Shown: positions 1 through 11,280 of the stretch, one piece after another
How positions within the stretch are numbered: the stretch's first letter is position 1
How the letters are laid out: each line of letters begins with the position of its first letter
Assembly (NCBI RefSeq): GCF_018798885.1
Contig: NZ_CP076361.1
Span: forward strand, 2,881,501-2,945,500
Length of the DNA: 64,000 bases
Source: Gemmobacter fulvus
GTDB taxonomy: Bacteria; Pseudomonadota; Alphaproteobacteria; Rhodobacterales; Rhodobacteraceae
Direction: 5' to 3'
Notes under the pieces: model-generated
What the model was told of the DNA's origin: nothing
Database searches by the model: none
Seen by the model: only the letters and a program-made list of their open reading frames with translations
Position numbers and translations under genes: made by a program

Positions 1-43
1 GATGGGGGGAAAGGGGGCGTTCCACCCGTTTCACTTCAGCCAT
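1..43 (-). CDS. sdhC: Succinate dehydrogenase cytochrome b556 subunit, N-terminal tip (partial)
   Basis: Only the first 14 codons lie in the window; the gene continues past the left edge on the minus strand. The translated start contains the stretch RPLSPH, which is the usual beginning of SdhC just before its first membrane helix (RPLSPHL.IY). SdhC anchors succinate dehydrogenase (complex II) in the inner membrane and helps bind haem b and quinone. An AAGGGAAA-like ribosome site precedes the ATG at 43. In Rhodobacter sphaeroides I recall sdh lying next to mch, which fits. The call rests on a short peptide plus context. Confidence 0.72.
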   Translation of the reverse strand, partial: MAEVKRVERPLSPH

Positions 44-386
44 GACGTTTCCCTTTGTCGCTTGGGCAGCAGATCGTGTGCCGCGCACTGGCAGGATTTC
101 TGAGCATTCAATAGCGTGTTTTTTGCCCAAGTCACCTGTGCAATCGCAGCATAATCGGGCCGTTGCCGCTATCATCCGGTAATTTTTTCACTTTGTGATC
201 ACAAATTTTCTGGCCGTGATCACAGCTTGGCAGTTTGCTGCGCAGGGCGGGCGTTCCACGTTGCCCCCGGTTTGGACGTGCCGGTCAGCGATTTGGAGCG
301 CGGCGCCCGCACGGCGTTGTCCGGCCAGCCTGTGCGCAGGTCATGCCGGTTGCGGCAGGCGCCAGGCACCAAGTGCGCCGCGCGGA
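44..386. other. Intergenic region between sdhC start and mch stop
   Basis: 343 bases without a credible gene. It must hold the sdhC promoter (minus strand) and any terminator for the mch operon, which is also on the minus strand and runs towards it. The only strong structure I see is a pair of GTGATCAC palindromes at 192-225, listed separately. The segment 120-210 is noticeably richer in A and T than its surroundings, as expected for a promoter region. Confidence 0.6.
192..225. promoter_or_regulatory. Two GTGATCAC palindromes, probable operator upstream of sdhC
   Basis: A perfect 14-base palindrome, TTTGTGATCACAAA, spans 192-205, and a second core GTGATCAC lies at 216-223. Their centres are 21 bases apart, about two helical turns, so a dimeric regulator could bind both on one DNA face. 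They lie about 150-180 bases upstream of the sdhC ATG. The regulator is unknown; the core looks like a CRP half-site pair without the usual spacer, so I do not call it a CRP site. Confidence 0.45.
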
Positions 387-1418
387 TCACTTGGGCATCA
401 CCGCCCAGTAATCCAGATCCAGCAGAACCTCGGGCAGGTATTTGCCATCCTCGCCGCGCAGCGCAAACGGGGCCGCGCCCTGTTTGACGGCGACCAGCCG
501 CAGCCGGATGGCACCCACGCCCGGTGCCGACGTGTCGGCCTTGTCGATCACCTCGGACCAGGCCTTGACCGTATCGCCCGCGAAACAGGGGTTGGCATGG
601 GCCCCGGCGTTCAGCGCCACGATCATCTGCGCATTGGCGAGGCCATTGAACGACAGCGCCCGCGCCATCGAGATCACATGGCCGCCATAGATCAGCCGCT
701 TGCCATCCGGGCGGAAGGTCGCGTCGAAATGCACCTTGGCGGTGTTCTGCCACAGGCGGGTGGCGATCATGTGCTCGGCCTCTTCGATGGTCACGCCATC
801 AACGTGGTCGATCTTCTCGCCGATGGCGTAATCGCCCCAGCGATGCGGCTCGCCCGCCAGTGCGAATTCATACCGGCTGAAATCCAACCCGGCGGGGATC
901 ACCAGCGTCTCGGGGGCGACAACCTTGGCCAGCGCGGGTACGACAGCGTCGGGGGCAGGGGCGTCCAGCCGGTTCTTGCGCACCATGACCCAGCGCACAT
1001 AGTCCAGCACGGTGGTGCCGTTCTGGTTGATGCCGCGTGTGCGCACATAGACCACACCCGACGCGCCGTTGGAGTTTTCCTTCAGCCCGATCACCGTGCT
1101 TTCGGACCGCAGCGTATCGCCCGGATAGACCGCCGACAGCCAGCGCCCCTCGGCATAGCCCAGATTGGCAATGGCATTCAGCGAGACATCCGGCACAGTC
1201 TTGCCGAACACCACATGGAAGGCAGCCAGATCATCCAGCGGCGAGGCCGCAAGGCCGCAATTGCGCGCGAACTCGTCCGAGGAATAGAGCGCATGGCGCG
1301 CCGGATAAAGCGCATGATACAGCGCCCGCTCTCCGCCCGAAACGGTGCGGGGCACGGCATGGGTGATCGTCTCGCCGATGCGGTAATCCTCGAAGAAACG
1401 TCCGGGGTTGGTTTTCAT
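387..1418 (-). CDS. mch: Mesaconyl-CoA hydratase (beta-methylmalyl-CoA dehydratase)
   Basis: The 343-residue protein is a double hot-dog MaoC-type hydratase with an N-terminal half (about 1-150) and a C-terminal half (about 185-330), the length and form of the Rhodobacter Mch enzyme. Mch interconverts mesaconyl-C1-CoA and beta-methylmalyl-CoA, a late step of the ethylmalonyl-CoA pathway that replaces the glyoxylate cycle for acetate growth. A GGAGAGAG ribosome site sits just before ATG 1418. It is the last gene of a leftward cluster with mcl2, nnrU and a DUF1737 gene. Recognition is from family resemblance and from the adjacent mcl2, which supports the assignment strongly. Confidence 0.9.
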   Translation of the reverse strand: MKTNPGRFFEDYRIGETITHAVPRTVSGGERALYHALYPARHALYSSDEFARNCGLAASPLDDLAAFHVVFGKTVPDVSLNAIANLGYAEGRWLSAVYPGDTLRSESTVIGLKENSNGASGVVYVRTRGINQNGTTVLDYVRWVMVRKNRLDAPAPDAVVPALAKVVAPETLVIPAGLDFSRYEFALAGEPHRWGDYAIGEKIDHVDGVTIEEAEHMIATRLWQNTAKVHFDATFRPDGKRLIYGGHVISMARALSFNGLANAQMIVALNAGAHANPCFAGDTVKAWSEVIDKADTSAPGVGAIRLRLVAVKQGAAPFALRGEDGKYLPEVLLDLDYWAVMPK

Positions 1419-1468
1419 GCGCTCTCTCCATCAGGGGCGCGGCGGGGGCCCTCCGCCGCGCGCGTCTA

Positions 1469-1672
1469 TCAGTGTTCGCCCAGCTTGGTGTCGGGCGTGT
1501 AATCGCCGGGGACTTCCTTCACCACGGCCTGCCCGCAGCGCATGACGCCGCGCGCGGCATCAAAGGCATAGGTGGGGCTGCCATGCAGCGCCCAGCCCTT
1601 GTTGAGGGCCGCCGTCACCTTGTGACAGAAGGCCGATGTGTCGTCGTCGGACAGAAAGCGATAGAGCTGCAT
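1469..1672 (-). CDS. DUF1737 domain protein
   Basis: A 67-residue soluble protein of the DUF1737 type: an N-terminal YRFLSDDD motif, a central A.L..GW.L.G.P stretch and an acidic-basic C-terminal tail. Function is unknown. Its ATG shares one base with the TGA of nnrU (TGATG at 1670-1674), so translation is probably coupled. It sits between nnrU and mch in a cluster for the ethylmalonyl-CoA pathway. I recall the same small gene beside mch in Rhodobacter relatives, but nothing in the sequence shows a catalytic role. Confidence 0.8.
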   Translation of the reverse strand: MQLYRFLSDDDTSAFCHKVTAALNKGWALHGSPTYAFDAARGVMRCGQAVVKEVPGDYTPDTKLGEH

Positions 1673-2226
1673 CAGAAATACGTCCCTTCAAACACCGGAT
1701 GGCCCAGCCACAGGTGAACCATCGCAATCGCGCCGAACAGCAGCAGGGTGCCGACAAGGTTCATCGCATCGCCCTTGAGGCCGCGCCCGCCGACAGGCCG
1801 CACCCATGACGTGCGGTTCAGGATCAGCATTTCCACCACCGCCCAGAGGCCGATGCCGCCAAACAGCAGCAGCGAGGCGCGGTCGCCATTCACCGCCAGA
1901 TGGGCGAGCGACCAGATCACCGTGCCCCAGAGCATCGGGTGGCGGATCCTAGGGTAAAGCGTGCCCTTGGTGCCGCCCACCCCGAACAGGAACAGCGAGA
2001 TCAGCATCAGCGTATTGTTCAGATGGCCCATGCCGGGCAGCGGGCTATAGACCGGCACGAATTCTGCCCCGCGATAGCCGAGGGCCATCAGCCCCACCGC
2101 CAGCACCAACAGGGCCGTCACCAGCCCCTTGCCCCGGTCGCCAAGGGCCGCGCGCGCGTCGGGCGCAAGGCGTTTGAACAGATGGGCGGCAACCCAGAGG
2201 AAAAGGCCGAGGCTGAGAAAGATCAT
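1672..2226 (-). CDS. nnrU: NnrU family membrane protein
   Basis: A 184-residue hydrophobic protein with about five membrane helices and the NnrU-type central motif RHPMLWG (near residue 115). NnrU proteins were first found beside nitric oxide and nitrite reductase genes, and related methyltransferase-like membrane proteins include MddA and isoprenylcysteine methyltransferases; the reaction here is not established. I start at ATG 2226 because GGAG lies eight bases upstream; an upstream in-frame ATG would add 20 hydrophilic residues. The stop overlaps the start of the DUF1737 gene by one base, and mcl2 ends 40 bases upstream, so the genes are probably one transcript. Confidence 0.82.
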   Translation of the reverse strand: MIFLSLGLFLWVAAHLFKRLAPDARAALGDRGKGLVTALLVLAVGLMALGYRGAEFVPVYSPLPGMGHLNNTLMLISLFLFGVGGTKGTLYPRIRHPMLWGTVIWSLAHLAVNGDRASLLLFGGIGLWAVVEMLILNRTSWVRPVGGRGLKGDAMNLVGTLLLFGAIAMVHLWLGHPVFEGTYF

Positions 2227-2266
2227 CGCTGAGGCTCCGAATATGTGAATTTCTTTCACATAGCCA

Positions 2267-3127
2267 TTATCCGGCCAGCGCCGCAATCGCCTCTGCTTTG
2301 GCCAGCGTGGCTTTCGCCGTCACGATATGCAGGTTTTCCACGATTTTGCCATCCACCACGGCCACCCCGCCGCCCTGCGACATGATGTCGGTGAAGGCGG
2401 CAATCTGGCGGCGGGCCAGATCAATCTCGGCCTCGCTGGGGGCAAAGGCGGCATTGGCGATATCAAGCTGCGCCGGATGGATCAGGGTCTTGCCGTCAAA
2501 GCCCATGTCGCGGCCCTGCGCACATTCTGCCTGCAACCCGGCCTCGTCCTTGAAGGCGTTATAGACGCCATCGACGATCACCAGGCCATAGGCCCGCGCC
2601 GCCAGCAGGCACAGGCCCAGACCGGCCTGCATCGGCAAGCGGTCGGCGCGGAAGCGCGCGTTCAGCTCTTTCGCCAGATCGTTGGTGCCCATGACCATGC
2701 CTTTCAGCCGGGGATGGGCGGCAATCGTGGCGGCGTTGAGCATGCCCTGCGCCGTTTCCATCATGGCCCAGAGATCGGCACCGGGCACAGCCTCGGCCAC
2801 CGCATCCAGATCGGCGGGGCTGTTCACCTTGGGGATCAGCACAGCATCGATTCTGGCGCCGCGCGCAATGGCCTCGTCCAGCGCATCGGCATCGGCGCGG
2901 CCCCATTCGGTGTCAAAGCCGTTGATCCGCACGATGCGCACCCGCGCGCCGAAATCCCAATCGGTCAGCACCTGCGCCAGCAATTTGCGGGCGGCGGGCT
3001 TTTCTTCGGGGGCGACCGCATCCTCCAGATCAAAGATGATCGCATCGGCCGCCAGCCCCATCGCCTTTTCCAGCGCGCGCTCTTTGGAGCCGGGAATATA
3101 CAGAACGGAACGATAGGGGCGGGTCAT
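2267..3127 (-). CDS. mcl2: (3S)-malyl-CoA thioesterase, CitE-like (Mcl2)
   Basis: A 286-residue HpcH/HpaI-CitE family protein. SVLYIPGSKERALEKA (7-22) and FDLEDAV (32-38) form the CoA and metal-binding N-terminal part; METAQGM and GTNDLAKEL follow in the barrel. The sequence resembles Rhodobacter Mcl2, which hydrolyses (3S)-malyl-CoA to malate, much more than Mcl1, the lyase that makes glyoxylate and propionyl-CoA. With Mch in the same cluster this supports acetate assimilation by the ethylmalonyl-CoA pathway. I chose ATG 3127, preceded by GGGAGAGAC, and not the longer frame start at 3223. Probably first gene of the leftward operon. Confidence 0.87.
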   Translation of the reverse strand: MTRPYRSVLYIPGSKERALEKAMGLAADAIIFDLEDAVAPEEKPAARKLLAQVLTDWDFGARVRIVRINGFDTEWGRADADALDEAIARGARIDAVLIPKVNSPADLDAVAEAVPGADLWAMMETAQGMLNAATIAAHPRLKGMVMGTNDLAKELNARFRADRLPMQAGLGLCLLAARAYGLVIVDGVYNAFKDEAGLQAECAQGRDMGFDGKTLIHPAQLDIANAAFAPSEAEIDLARRQIAAFTDIMSQGGGVAVVDGKIVENLHIVTAKATLAKAEAIAALAG

Positions 3128-3204
3128 CGAGTCTCTCCCAAAGCAAGATTCTTTCGCCAATGACCACATTCGCGGCATATTCGGCAAGGGTGATTTTGCC
3201 GCAG

Positions 3205-3235
3205 CGCAGAAATTTTGGACCATGGTCGCAGAAAA
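3205..3235. promoter_or_regulatory. CGCAGAAA direct repeats around a palindrome upstream of mcl2
   Basis: CGCAGAAA occurs at 3205-3212 and again at 3227-3234, 22 bases apart, with the perfect palindrome GACCATGGTC (3218-3227) between them. The group lies 78-108 bases upstream of the mcl2 start, where an operator for the mcl2-mch operon could lie. No specific regulator can be named from sequence alone. Confidence 0.3.
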
Positions 3236-3332
3236 TGCCGCAAGGTCGCCGGATCGGACGAAGCGTTAACCGTTTCTCAGCCGTTCCGGCGCAGCCTTCG
3301 CCCATGATCCGCAGTCATGGAAAGGCCCGCCG

Positions 3333-3634
3333 ATGACCAGAACCCTCTTTGCGCTGTCGCTTGGTTTTGCAGGCGTGATCCTCGCCACGCATGCGGGCCA
3401 TGCCGCCACCTGCGCGCCGCGCGATGCGCTGCTGGCCACATTGGCCGATCACTATGGCGAACGTCGGCAGGCGCTGGGCCTTGCCGACAACCGCATGGTG
3501 ATGGAGCTGTTTGCATCCGATACCGGCAGCTGGACCATGGCCTTCACCGGGACGGATGGCATCACCTGCCTTGTGGCCACCGGGCGGGCTTATGAGGGCA
3601 TAGCCGCGCCTCTGCCCACCAAGGGCGATCCGGC

Positions 3635-3638
<4 letters not shown>
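3333..3638 (+). CDS. Small exported protein of unknown function
   Basis: A 101-residue protein with a clear signal peptide: MTR, a hydrophobic core to about residue 22, and a likely cut after HAA near residue 25. The mature part is about 76 residues with two cysteines (in ATCAP and ITCL) that could form one disulphide, and a W-containing strand GSWTMAFTG. I do not recognise a named family, though similar short periplasmic proteins are frequent in Rhodobacterales. GGAAAGG precedes the ATG. Its stop overlaps the stop of the convergent permease gene by four bases. Confidence 0.7.
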
Positions 3639-5505
<1,867 letters not shown>

Positions 5506-5529
5506 TCTGCCCTACCACGAAATCGAAAA

Positions 5530-5558
5530 CGCGCGCCCTTGCAGGCGCGCGCTTTTTT
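5530..5558 (+). terminator. Rho-independent terminator after mdh
   Basis: An eight-base GC stem (CGCGCGCC with GGCGCGCG), loop CTTGCA, followed by CTTTTTT. It ends the mdh transcript. A few A residues on the left side could allow weak activity for katG reading from the other side. Confidence 0.88.
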
Positions 5559-5623
5559 ATGCGGTGCGCATCCAGCCCGAAGGCCACCCCGGCGCGACCC
5601 ATCGGGCCGCGCCAAGGCCGGGA

Positions 5624-7846
<2,223 letters not shown>

Positions 7847-8015
7847 TCAGGCTGCGTATCGTCAGTTTTCCGTGTCTTGCACGGTTTCGTGGCCTCGCGC
7901 GGCTGTGGCCCGAAACCTTGGGGTGCCGCTGTCGAAGGATAATCACGACCCCTCTTACCAGACCCGGTCGATTAGTTTAATTTGGAATTTCTGATTGTCG
8001 TCATAAGGCACGGTT

Positions 8016-8942
8016 ATGATAAACCTGACATTCAAACAGATGCGCTATTTCGAGGCGCTGGCCCGGCATGGCCATTTTGGCCGGGCGGCGGATGCCTGTG
8101 CCATCACGCAACCCGCCCTGTCGATGCAGATCAAGGAGTTGGAGGCGGCGCTTGGCACACCGCTGTTCGAACGGAGCGCGCGGCAGATCCGGTTGACCGG
8201 CTTTGGCGAGGTGTTTGCGCTTCGGGTGCGCGGCATCCTGCGCTCGGTCGACGAGTTGGAGGATCTGGCACGCAGCGCGCGCGACCGGCTGGCCGGGCGG
8301 TTGCGTATCGGGGTGATTCCCACCGTGGCCCCCTATCTCTTGCCGACGATCATCCGCCAACTGTCGCAGCTCTATCCGGGTCTGGATCTGAACCTGCGCG
8401 AAACCGTCACGCCCAAGCTGTTGCAGGAGCTGATGGAGGGGCGGCTGGATACCGCCATCGTCGCACTGCCCGTTTCCGAACATTCGCTGACCGAAATGGC
8501 GCTGTTCACCGAAAACTTCGTGCTGGTCCGCGCCGCAACCGAGACTGGTAAACCCGTTCCCAGCCGCGAGAATCTGCGCGAGATGCGGCTGCTGCTGCTG
8601 GAGGAGGGGCATTGCTTCCGCGATCAGGCCTTGTCCTTTTGCGACATTCCCTCCACCCGGTCGCGCGAATTGCTGGATGGTAGTTCCCTGACCACGCTGG
8701 TGCAGATGGTCGGGGCAGGGATCGGGGTCACGCTGATCCCGGAAATGGCGGTCCCGGTCGAGACGCGCTCGGCGCGGGTGTCGGTGGCACGGTTCAAGGA
8801 ACCGCAACCCGCACGTACCATCGGCATGATCTGGCGCAAGACCAGCCCGCTCGCCAGCCAGCTGCATCAGGTGGCCACGGTTGTCCGGCAATCCGCCGAG
8901 GCCCTCTATGCCGCCCATGCCGCCGGCGCAGGGCCGCAATGA
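8016..8942 (+). CDS. oxyR: Hydrogen peroxide-sensing LysR regulator OxyR
   Basis: A 308-residue LysR-family protein: winged helix at 1-60 and a periplasmic-binding-like sensor domain from about 90. C200 and C209 in GHC..DQALSFC match the redox pair C199/C208 of E. coli OxyR, which form a disulphide with peroxide and switch the protein to its activating form. It lies divergent from katG with a 181-base gap, the probable OxyR binding region; the A/T-rich part near 7965-8005 is the likeliest place. AAGG lies ten bases before the ATG. Confidence 0.94.
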   Translation: MINLTFKQMRYFEALARHGHFGRAADACAITQPALSMQIKELEAALGTPLFERSARQIRLTGFGEVFALRVRGILRSVDELEDLARSARDRLAGRLRIGVIPTVAPYLLPTIIRQLSQLYPGLDLNLRETVTPKLLQELMEGRLDTAIVALPVSEHSLTEMALFTENFVLVRAATETGKPVPSRENLREMRLLLLEEGHCFRDQALSFCDIPSTRSRELLDGSSLTTLVQMVGAGIGVTLIPEMAVPVETRSARVSVARFKEPQPARTIGMIWRKTSPLASQLHQVATVVRQSAEALYAAHAAGAGPQ

Positions 8943-9027
8943 CCGCCCCTAAATGCCCGCAGATTTATTTGGGATCGGCGCAGGAAGCACCTTGCACCTG
9001 TGAAGTTTGATCTGTAAGTCCACCAGC

Positions 9028-9115
9028 GGAGCTGTGGCCGAGTGGTCGAAGGCACACCCCTGCTAAGGGTGCAGACGGCAACGTCTCGAGGGTTCGAATC
9101 CCTTCGGCTCCGCCA
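9028..9115 (+). tRNA. tRNA-Ser (GCT anticodon)
   Basis: An 88-nt class II tRNA. The acceptor stem GGAGCTG (9028-9034) pairs with CGGCTCC with one wobble; discriminator G and an encoded CCA end it at 9115. The anticodon stem CACCC/GGGTG encloses CTGCTAA with anticodon GCT at 9062-9064, reading AGC and AGU. The long variable arm GCAGACGGCAACGTCTCG is typical of serine. A degraded accessory segment follows it directly. Confidence 0.97.
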
Positions 9116-9468
9116 TAAAATGTCCCATAAATCACTGACGCGATTTAATAAGGTCAATTGGCTTGCTGACGTTTTGCACAGACCTGAAATTTGCGCCACA
9201 TTTTGATATACAATTGACCACATCAAACCCTTGCGCGATGGGCTCATGTAGCCGCACAAAAAAAGCTGCACCACGCGATCTGCAGAATGCGCACAGCTTG
9301 GGCGGCAACTGACGACCCATCTGCACGCTGCTTGGGGTGATACAGGTCCACGAACGGATAACCCGGTATCAGGTGGGCCAGCTCTTTCTTCGGCAGCGCA
9401 ACTCACAACACGGTCACCCGGGTCATCTGCTGTCCGGCTGAGCTGGCCCACCTGATCCGCGGCGTGGC
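9116..9468. other. Gene-free scar region downstream of tRNA-Ser
   Basis: 353 bases with no credible gene. The first half (to about 9260) is richer in A and T than the flanks, unlike the usual genes here. The second half holds a 16-base inverted repeat (9368-9456). A 64-codon open frame on the minus strand (9132-9326) has no recognisable similarity or ribosome site. The region looks like a remnant of an insertion next to a tRNA gene. Confidence 0.5.
9368..9456. repeat. 16-bp inverted repeat pair, 57 bases apart
   Basis: ATCAGGTGGGCCAGCT at 9368-9383 is exactly the reverse complement of AGCTGGCCCACCTGAT at 9441-9456; beyond the arms the match continues with one gap (CCGG/CCGCGG). This could be the two ends of a collapsed insertion element or a cruciform-forming site. 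It begins 12 bases past the cupin stop, so it might also act as a transcription barrier for that gene. There is no T run, so I do not call a terminator. Confidence 0.6.
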
Positions 9469-9822
9469 TTATTTCAGCTTGATGGCGAAATGCTTGCGCA
9501 CCGGCTCCTCGATGGTCCAGGTGCCCTTGAACGTCGGCTCGACCACGAAGGCGTCGCCCGGTTTCAGGGTGACAGGGGGGCCGCCGTCGGGGGTGATGGT
9601 GATGCGGCCCTCGATCAGATGCACGAATTCGTAGAACTGGTAGGTTGCGTGCCAAGTGCCGGTGGTCGCCTCCCAGGTGCCCGAGATCATGCTGCCATCC
9701 AGCGCGCTGTGCTGCACCCAATAGCGCATGGTCGGGTTGCCCTCGATCTTGGTCCAGCCCGCCAGATCGGTGGTGATGGGCTCCGGGCCCGGTGCGGGGA
9801 AGCGGAAAAGCGTGTCGCTCAT
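9469..9822 (-). CDS. Cupin domain protein (DUF861/EutQ-like)
   Basis: A 117-residue single-domain cupin. The two cupin motifs are seen as WHATYQFYEFVHLIEGRI-type strands (about 58-75) and PGDAFVVE..F.GTW (about 87-100), the Cupin_3 pattern found in small stress or amine-related proteins. The substrate is unknown. ATG 9822 is preceded by GAGGA with good spacing, so I reject the longer frame to 10326. It stands alone on the minus strand between the scar region and a divergent GNAT gene. Confidence 0.82.
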   Translation of the reverse strand: MSDTLFRFPAPGPEPITTDLAGWTKIEGNPTMRYWVQHSALDGSMISGTWEATTGTWHATYQFYEFVHLIEGRITITPDGGPPVTLKPGDAFVVEPTFKGTWTIEEPVRKHFAIKLK

Positions 9823-9985
9823 ATCTGTCCTCGTGATGCGCCTTGTGGTCACCGCTCTTGGTAAGCGGCCCCTGCACGGGGCGCAAGCCGGACGCGCGGC
9901 GGGGGCGCTTGCCGAAGGGGGCTGGCGAGCGGGCGGCAAATCGTCAAAGACTGTCGCGGTAAAGAAAGCAGAACGGGACACGGGC

Positions 9986-10567
9986 ATGAACATCCGCGAG
10001 GCACGGGCATCGGATGCAGCACATCTGGCGCGCTTCATCAACATGGCGGCGGACGATCTGCCGCTGCATTTCTGGCGCAAGACGGTTGGCCCGGAGGGCG
10101 ACCCCTGGGCGCTTGGGCAGGAGCGTGCGGCGCGCGGGACGGGCAACTTCTCGTACCGCAATGCCTGGCTGGCCGAGGTTGATGGCGCGGTGGGGGCTTG
10201 CCTGCTCGGGTATGCCGCCGAAGTGACGCCCGGCCCGATTGACCCCGACACACCGCCGATCTTCGTGCCGCTGCTGGAGCTGGAGGCGCTGGCACCCGGG
10301 TCGTGGTATCTGAATGTTCTGGCCACCTATGCGGCCTTTCGCGGCAAGGGATTGGGCAGCGCCTTGCTGGCACAGGCTGACGCGATTGCCGCCGCCTCGG
10401 GTCATCACAGCATCAGCCTGATTGCCGCAGACACGCATCAGGATGCGCTTCGCCTTTATTCGGCGAAGGGGTTTCGGCAGATCGCCCGCCGCCCGGTCGT
10501 GAAAGGTGACTGGGCCGTTGATGCAAGTGAATGGATCCTGTTCACAAAGGCGGTCAGCGCCAACTGA
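9986..10567 (+). CDS. GNAT family N-acetyltransferase
   Basis: A 193-residue acetyl-CoA-dependent acetyltransferase. NIREARASDAAHLA at the start is the usual beta1-alpha1 of GNAT proteins; LNVLATYAAFRGKGLGSALL (about 112-131) is motif A, with RGKGLGS as the acetyl-CoA pyrophosphate loop; ALRLYSAKGF (about 156-165) is motif B. The acceptor is unknown. The ribosome site is weak. It follows the divergent cupin gene and precedes a truncated peptidase, so it may have arrived with the accessory stretch. Confidence 0.85.
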   Translation: MNIREARASDAAHLARFINMAADDLPLHFWRKTVGPEGDPWALGQERAARGTGNFSYRNAWLAEVDGAVGACLLGYAAEVTPGPIDPDTPPIFVPLLELEALAPGSWYLNVLATYAAFRGKGLGSALLAQADAIAAASGHHSISLIAADTHQDALRLYSAKGFRQIARRPVVKGDWAVDASEWILFTKAVSAN

Positions 10568-10603
10568 TTCCGTCAACGGAGCTGCGCCGCCGTTGCAACT
10601 GCG

Positions 10604-11143
10604 ATGCGAGAGGCGGCTACGAGAACAAGCGGAACCGGCACCTCCTCGCGCCGGGTCACAATTGGTCAGGATTGGACCGTGGCCGCTCTTGTGCAAGCAA
10701 ACCATGGCCTGCGCCCCTGGCTGACCATCTGCGGCAAGCCGGTGGGGCAGATGATGCCGGAGGGACGGCTGATCGAAAAGGAAACCGGCTCGATCATCGT
10801 GATCCTTGCGACCGACGCGCCGCTGTCTCTGCGCGCGCTGGCCAAGCGCGCGGCGATCGGGATTGGCCGGGCCGGGACACCGGGTGGGAACAACTCGGGC
10901 GACATTTTCATGGCTTTCTCCACGGCGGATGCGGGTGACATGCCGCAGCGCCGGGGGCCATTGGAGACAGTCACGCAGATGAACCCTGAACACCTTGATC
11001 CGCTGTATCTTGCGGCGGTGGAAGCTGTGGATGAAGCCGTGATCAATGCAATCGTGGCGGGCGACGACGTAGCGACCGTCAAGTCCAAGGGTAAGACCCG
11101 TCACGCGATTGACCAGGCGCAGCTTTCGGCATTGTGTCGATGA
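10604..11143 (+). pseudogene. 5'-truncated DmpA/P1-family aminopeptidase remnant
   Basis: The 179-codon frame matches only the last part of P1 peptidases (L-aminopeptidase/D-esterase DmpA and relatives, usually about 340-380 residues). It begins in the G.GTSSR region, then WTVAALVQANHG, then the autocleavage and nucleophile motif TGSIIV (Gly-Ser), and ends with GRAGTPGGNNSGDIF. About the first 190 residues are absent, so most of the alpha chain is lost, while the beta chain with its catalytic serine remains. No ribosome site fits its ATG. It is most likely a decayed gene in a scarred segment after tRNA-Ser. Confidence 0.78.
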
Positions 11144-11192
11144 CCGGATGCGCGCGTGCCCATGACGGACAACGGCGCAGGCGGGGCTGGAT

Positions 11193-11224
11193 CTGGTCCT
11201 AGCAGGCGCAGGATTCTGGCCCTA
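11193..11224 (+). promoter_or_regulatory. CTGGnCCTA direct repeats upstream of tpa, probable TauR site
   Basis: CTGGTCCTA at 11193-11201 and CTGGCCCTA at 11216-11224 are direct repeats 23 bases apart, 57-88 bases upstream of the tpa ATG. MocR-type regulators such as GabR and PdxR bind direct repeats, and the TauR sites I recall from Rhodobacter capsulatus begin CTGGAC. The neighbouring tauR-like gene is the obvious binder. The match to the recalled consensus is partial. Confidence 0.5.
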
Positions 11225-11280
11225 CCCACCTGCACAGGATGGGTGCAGGAAGAGGCATCACCCATGCTGGAGCCGCCGCC

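Noticed and set aside
195-1502. A 435-codon plus-strand frame
   Set aside because: It is antisense to mch, which has clear family similarity and a good ribosome site.
9132-9326. A 64-codon minus-strand frame in the scar region
   Set aside because: No ribosome site, no recognisable family, and it lies in a decayed stretch.
8906-9886. A 326-codon minus-strand frame over tRNA-Ser
   Set aside because: It contains the typical false peptide from a reversed tRNA (RRDSNPR) and overlaps the real cupin gene in a different frame.
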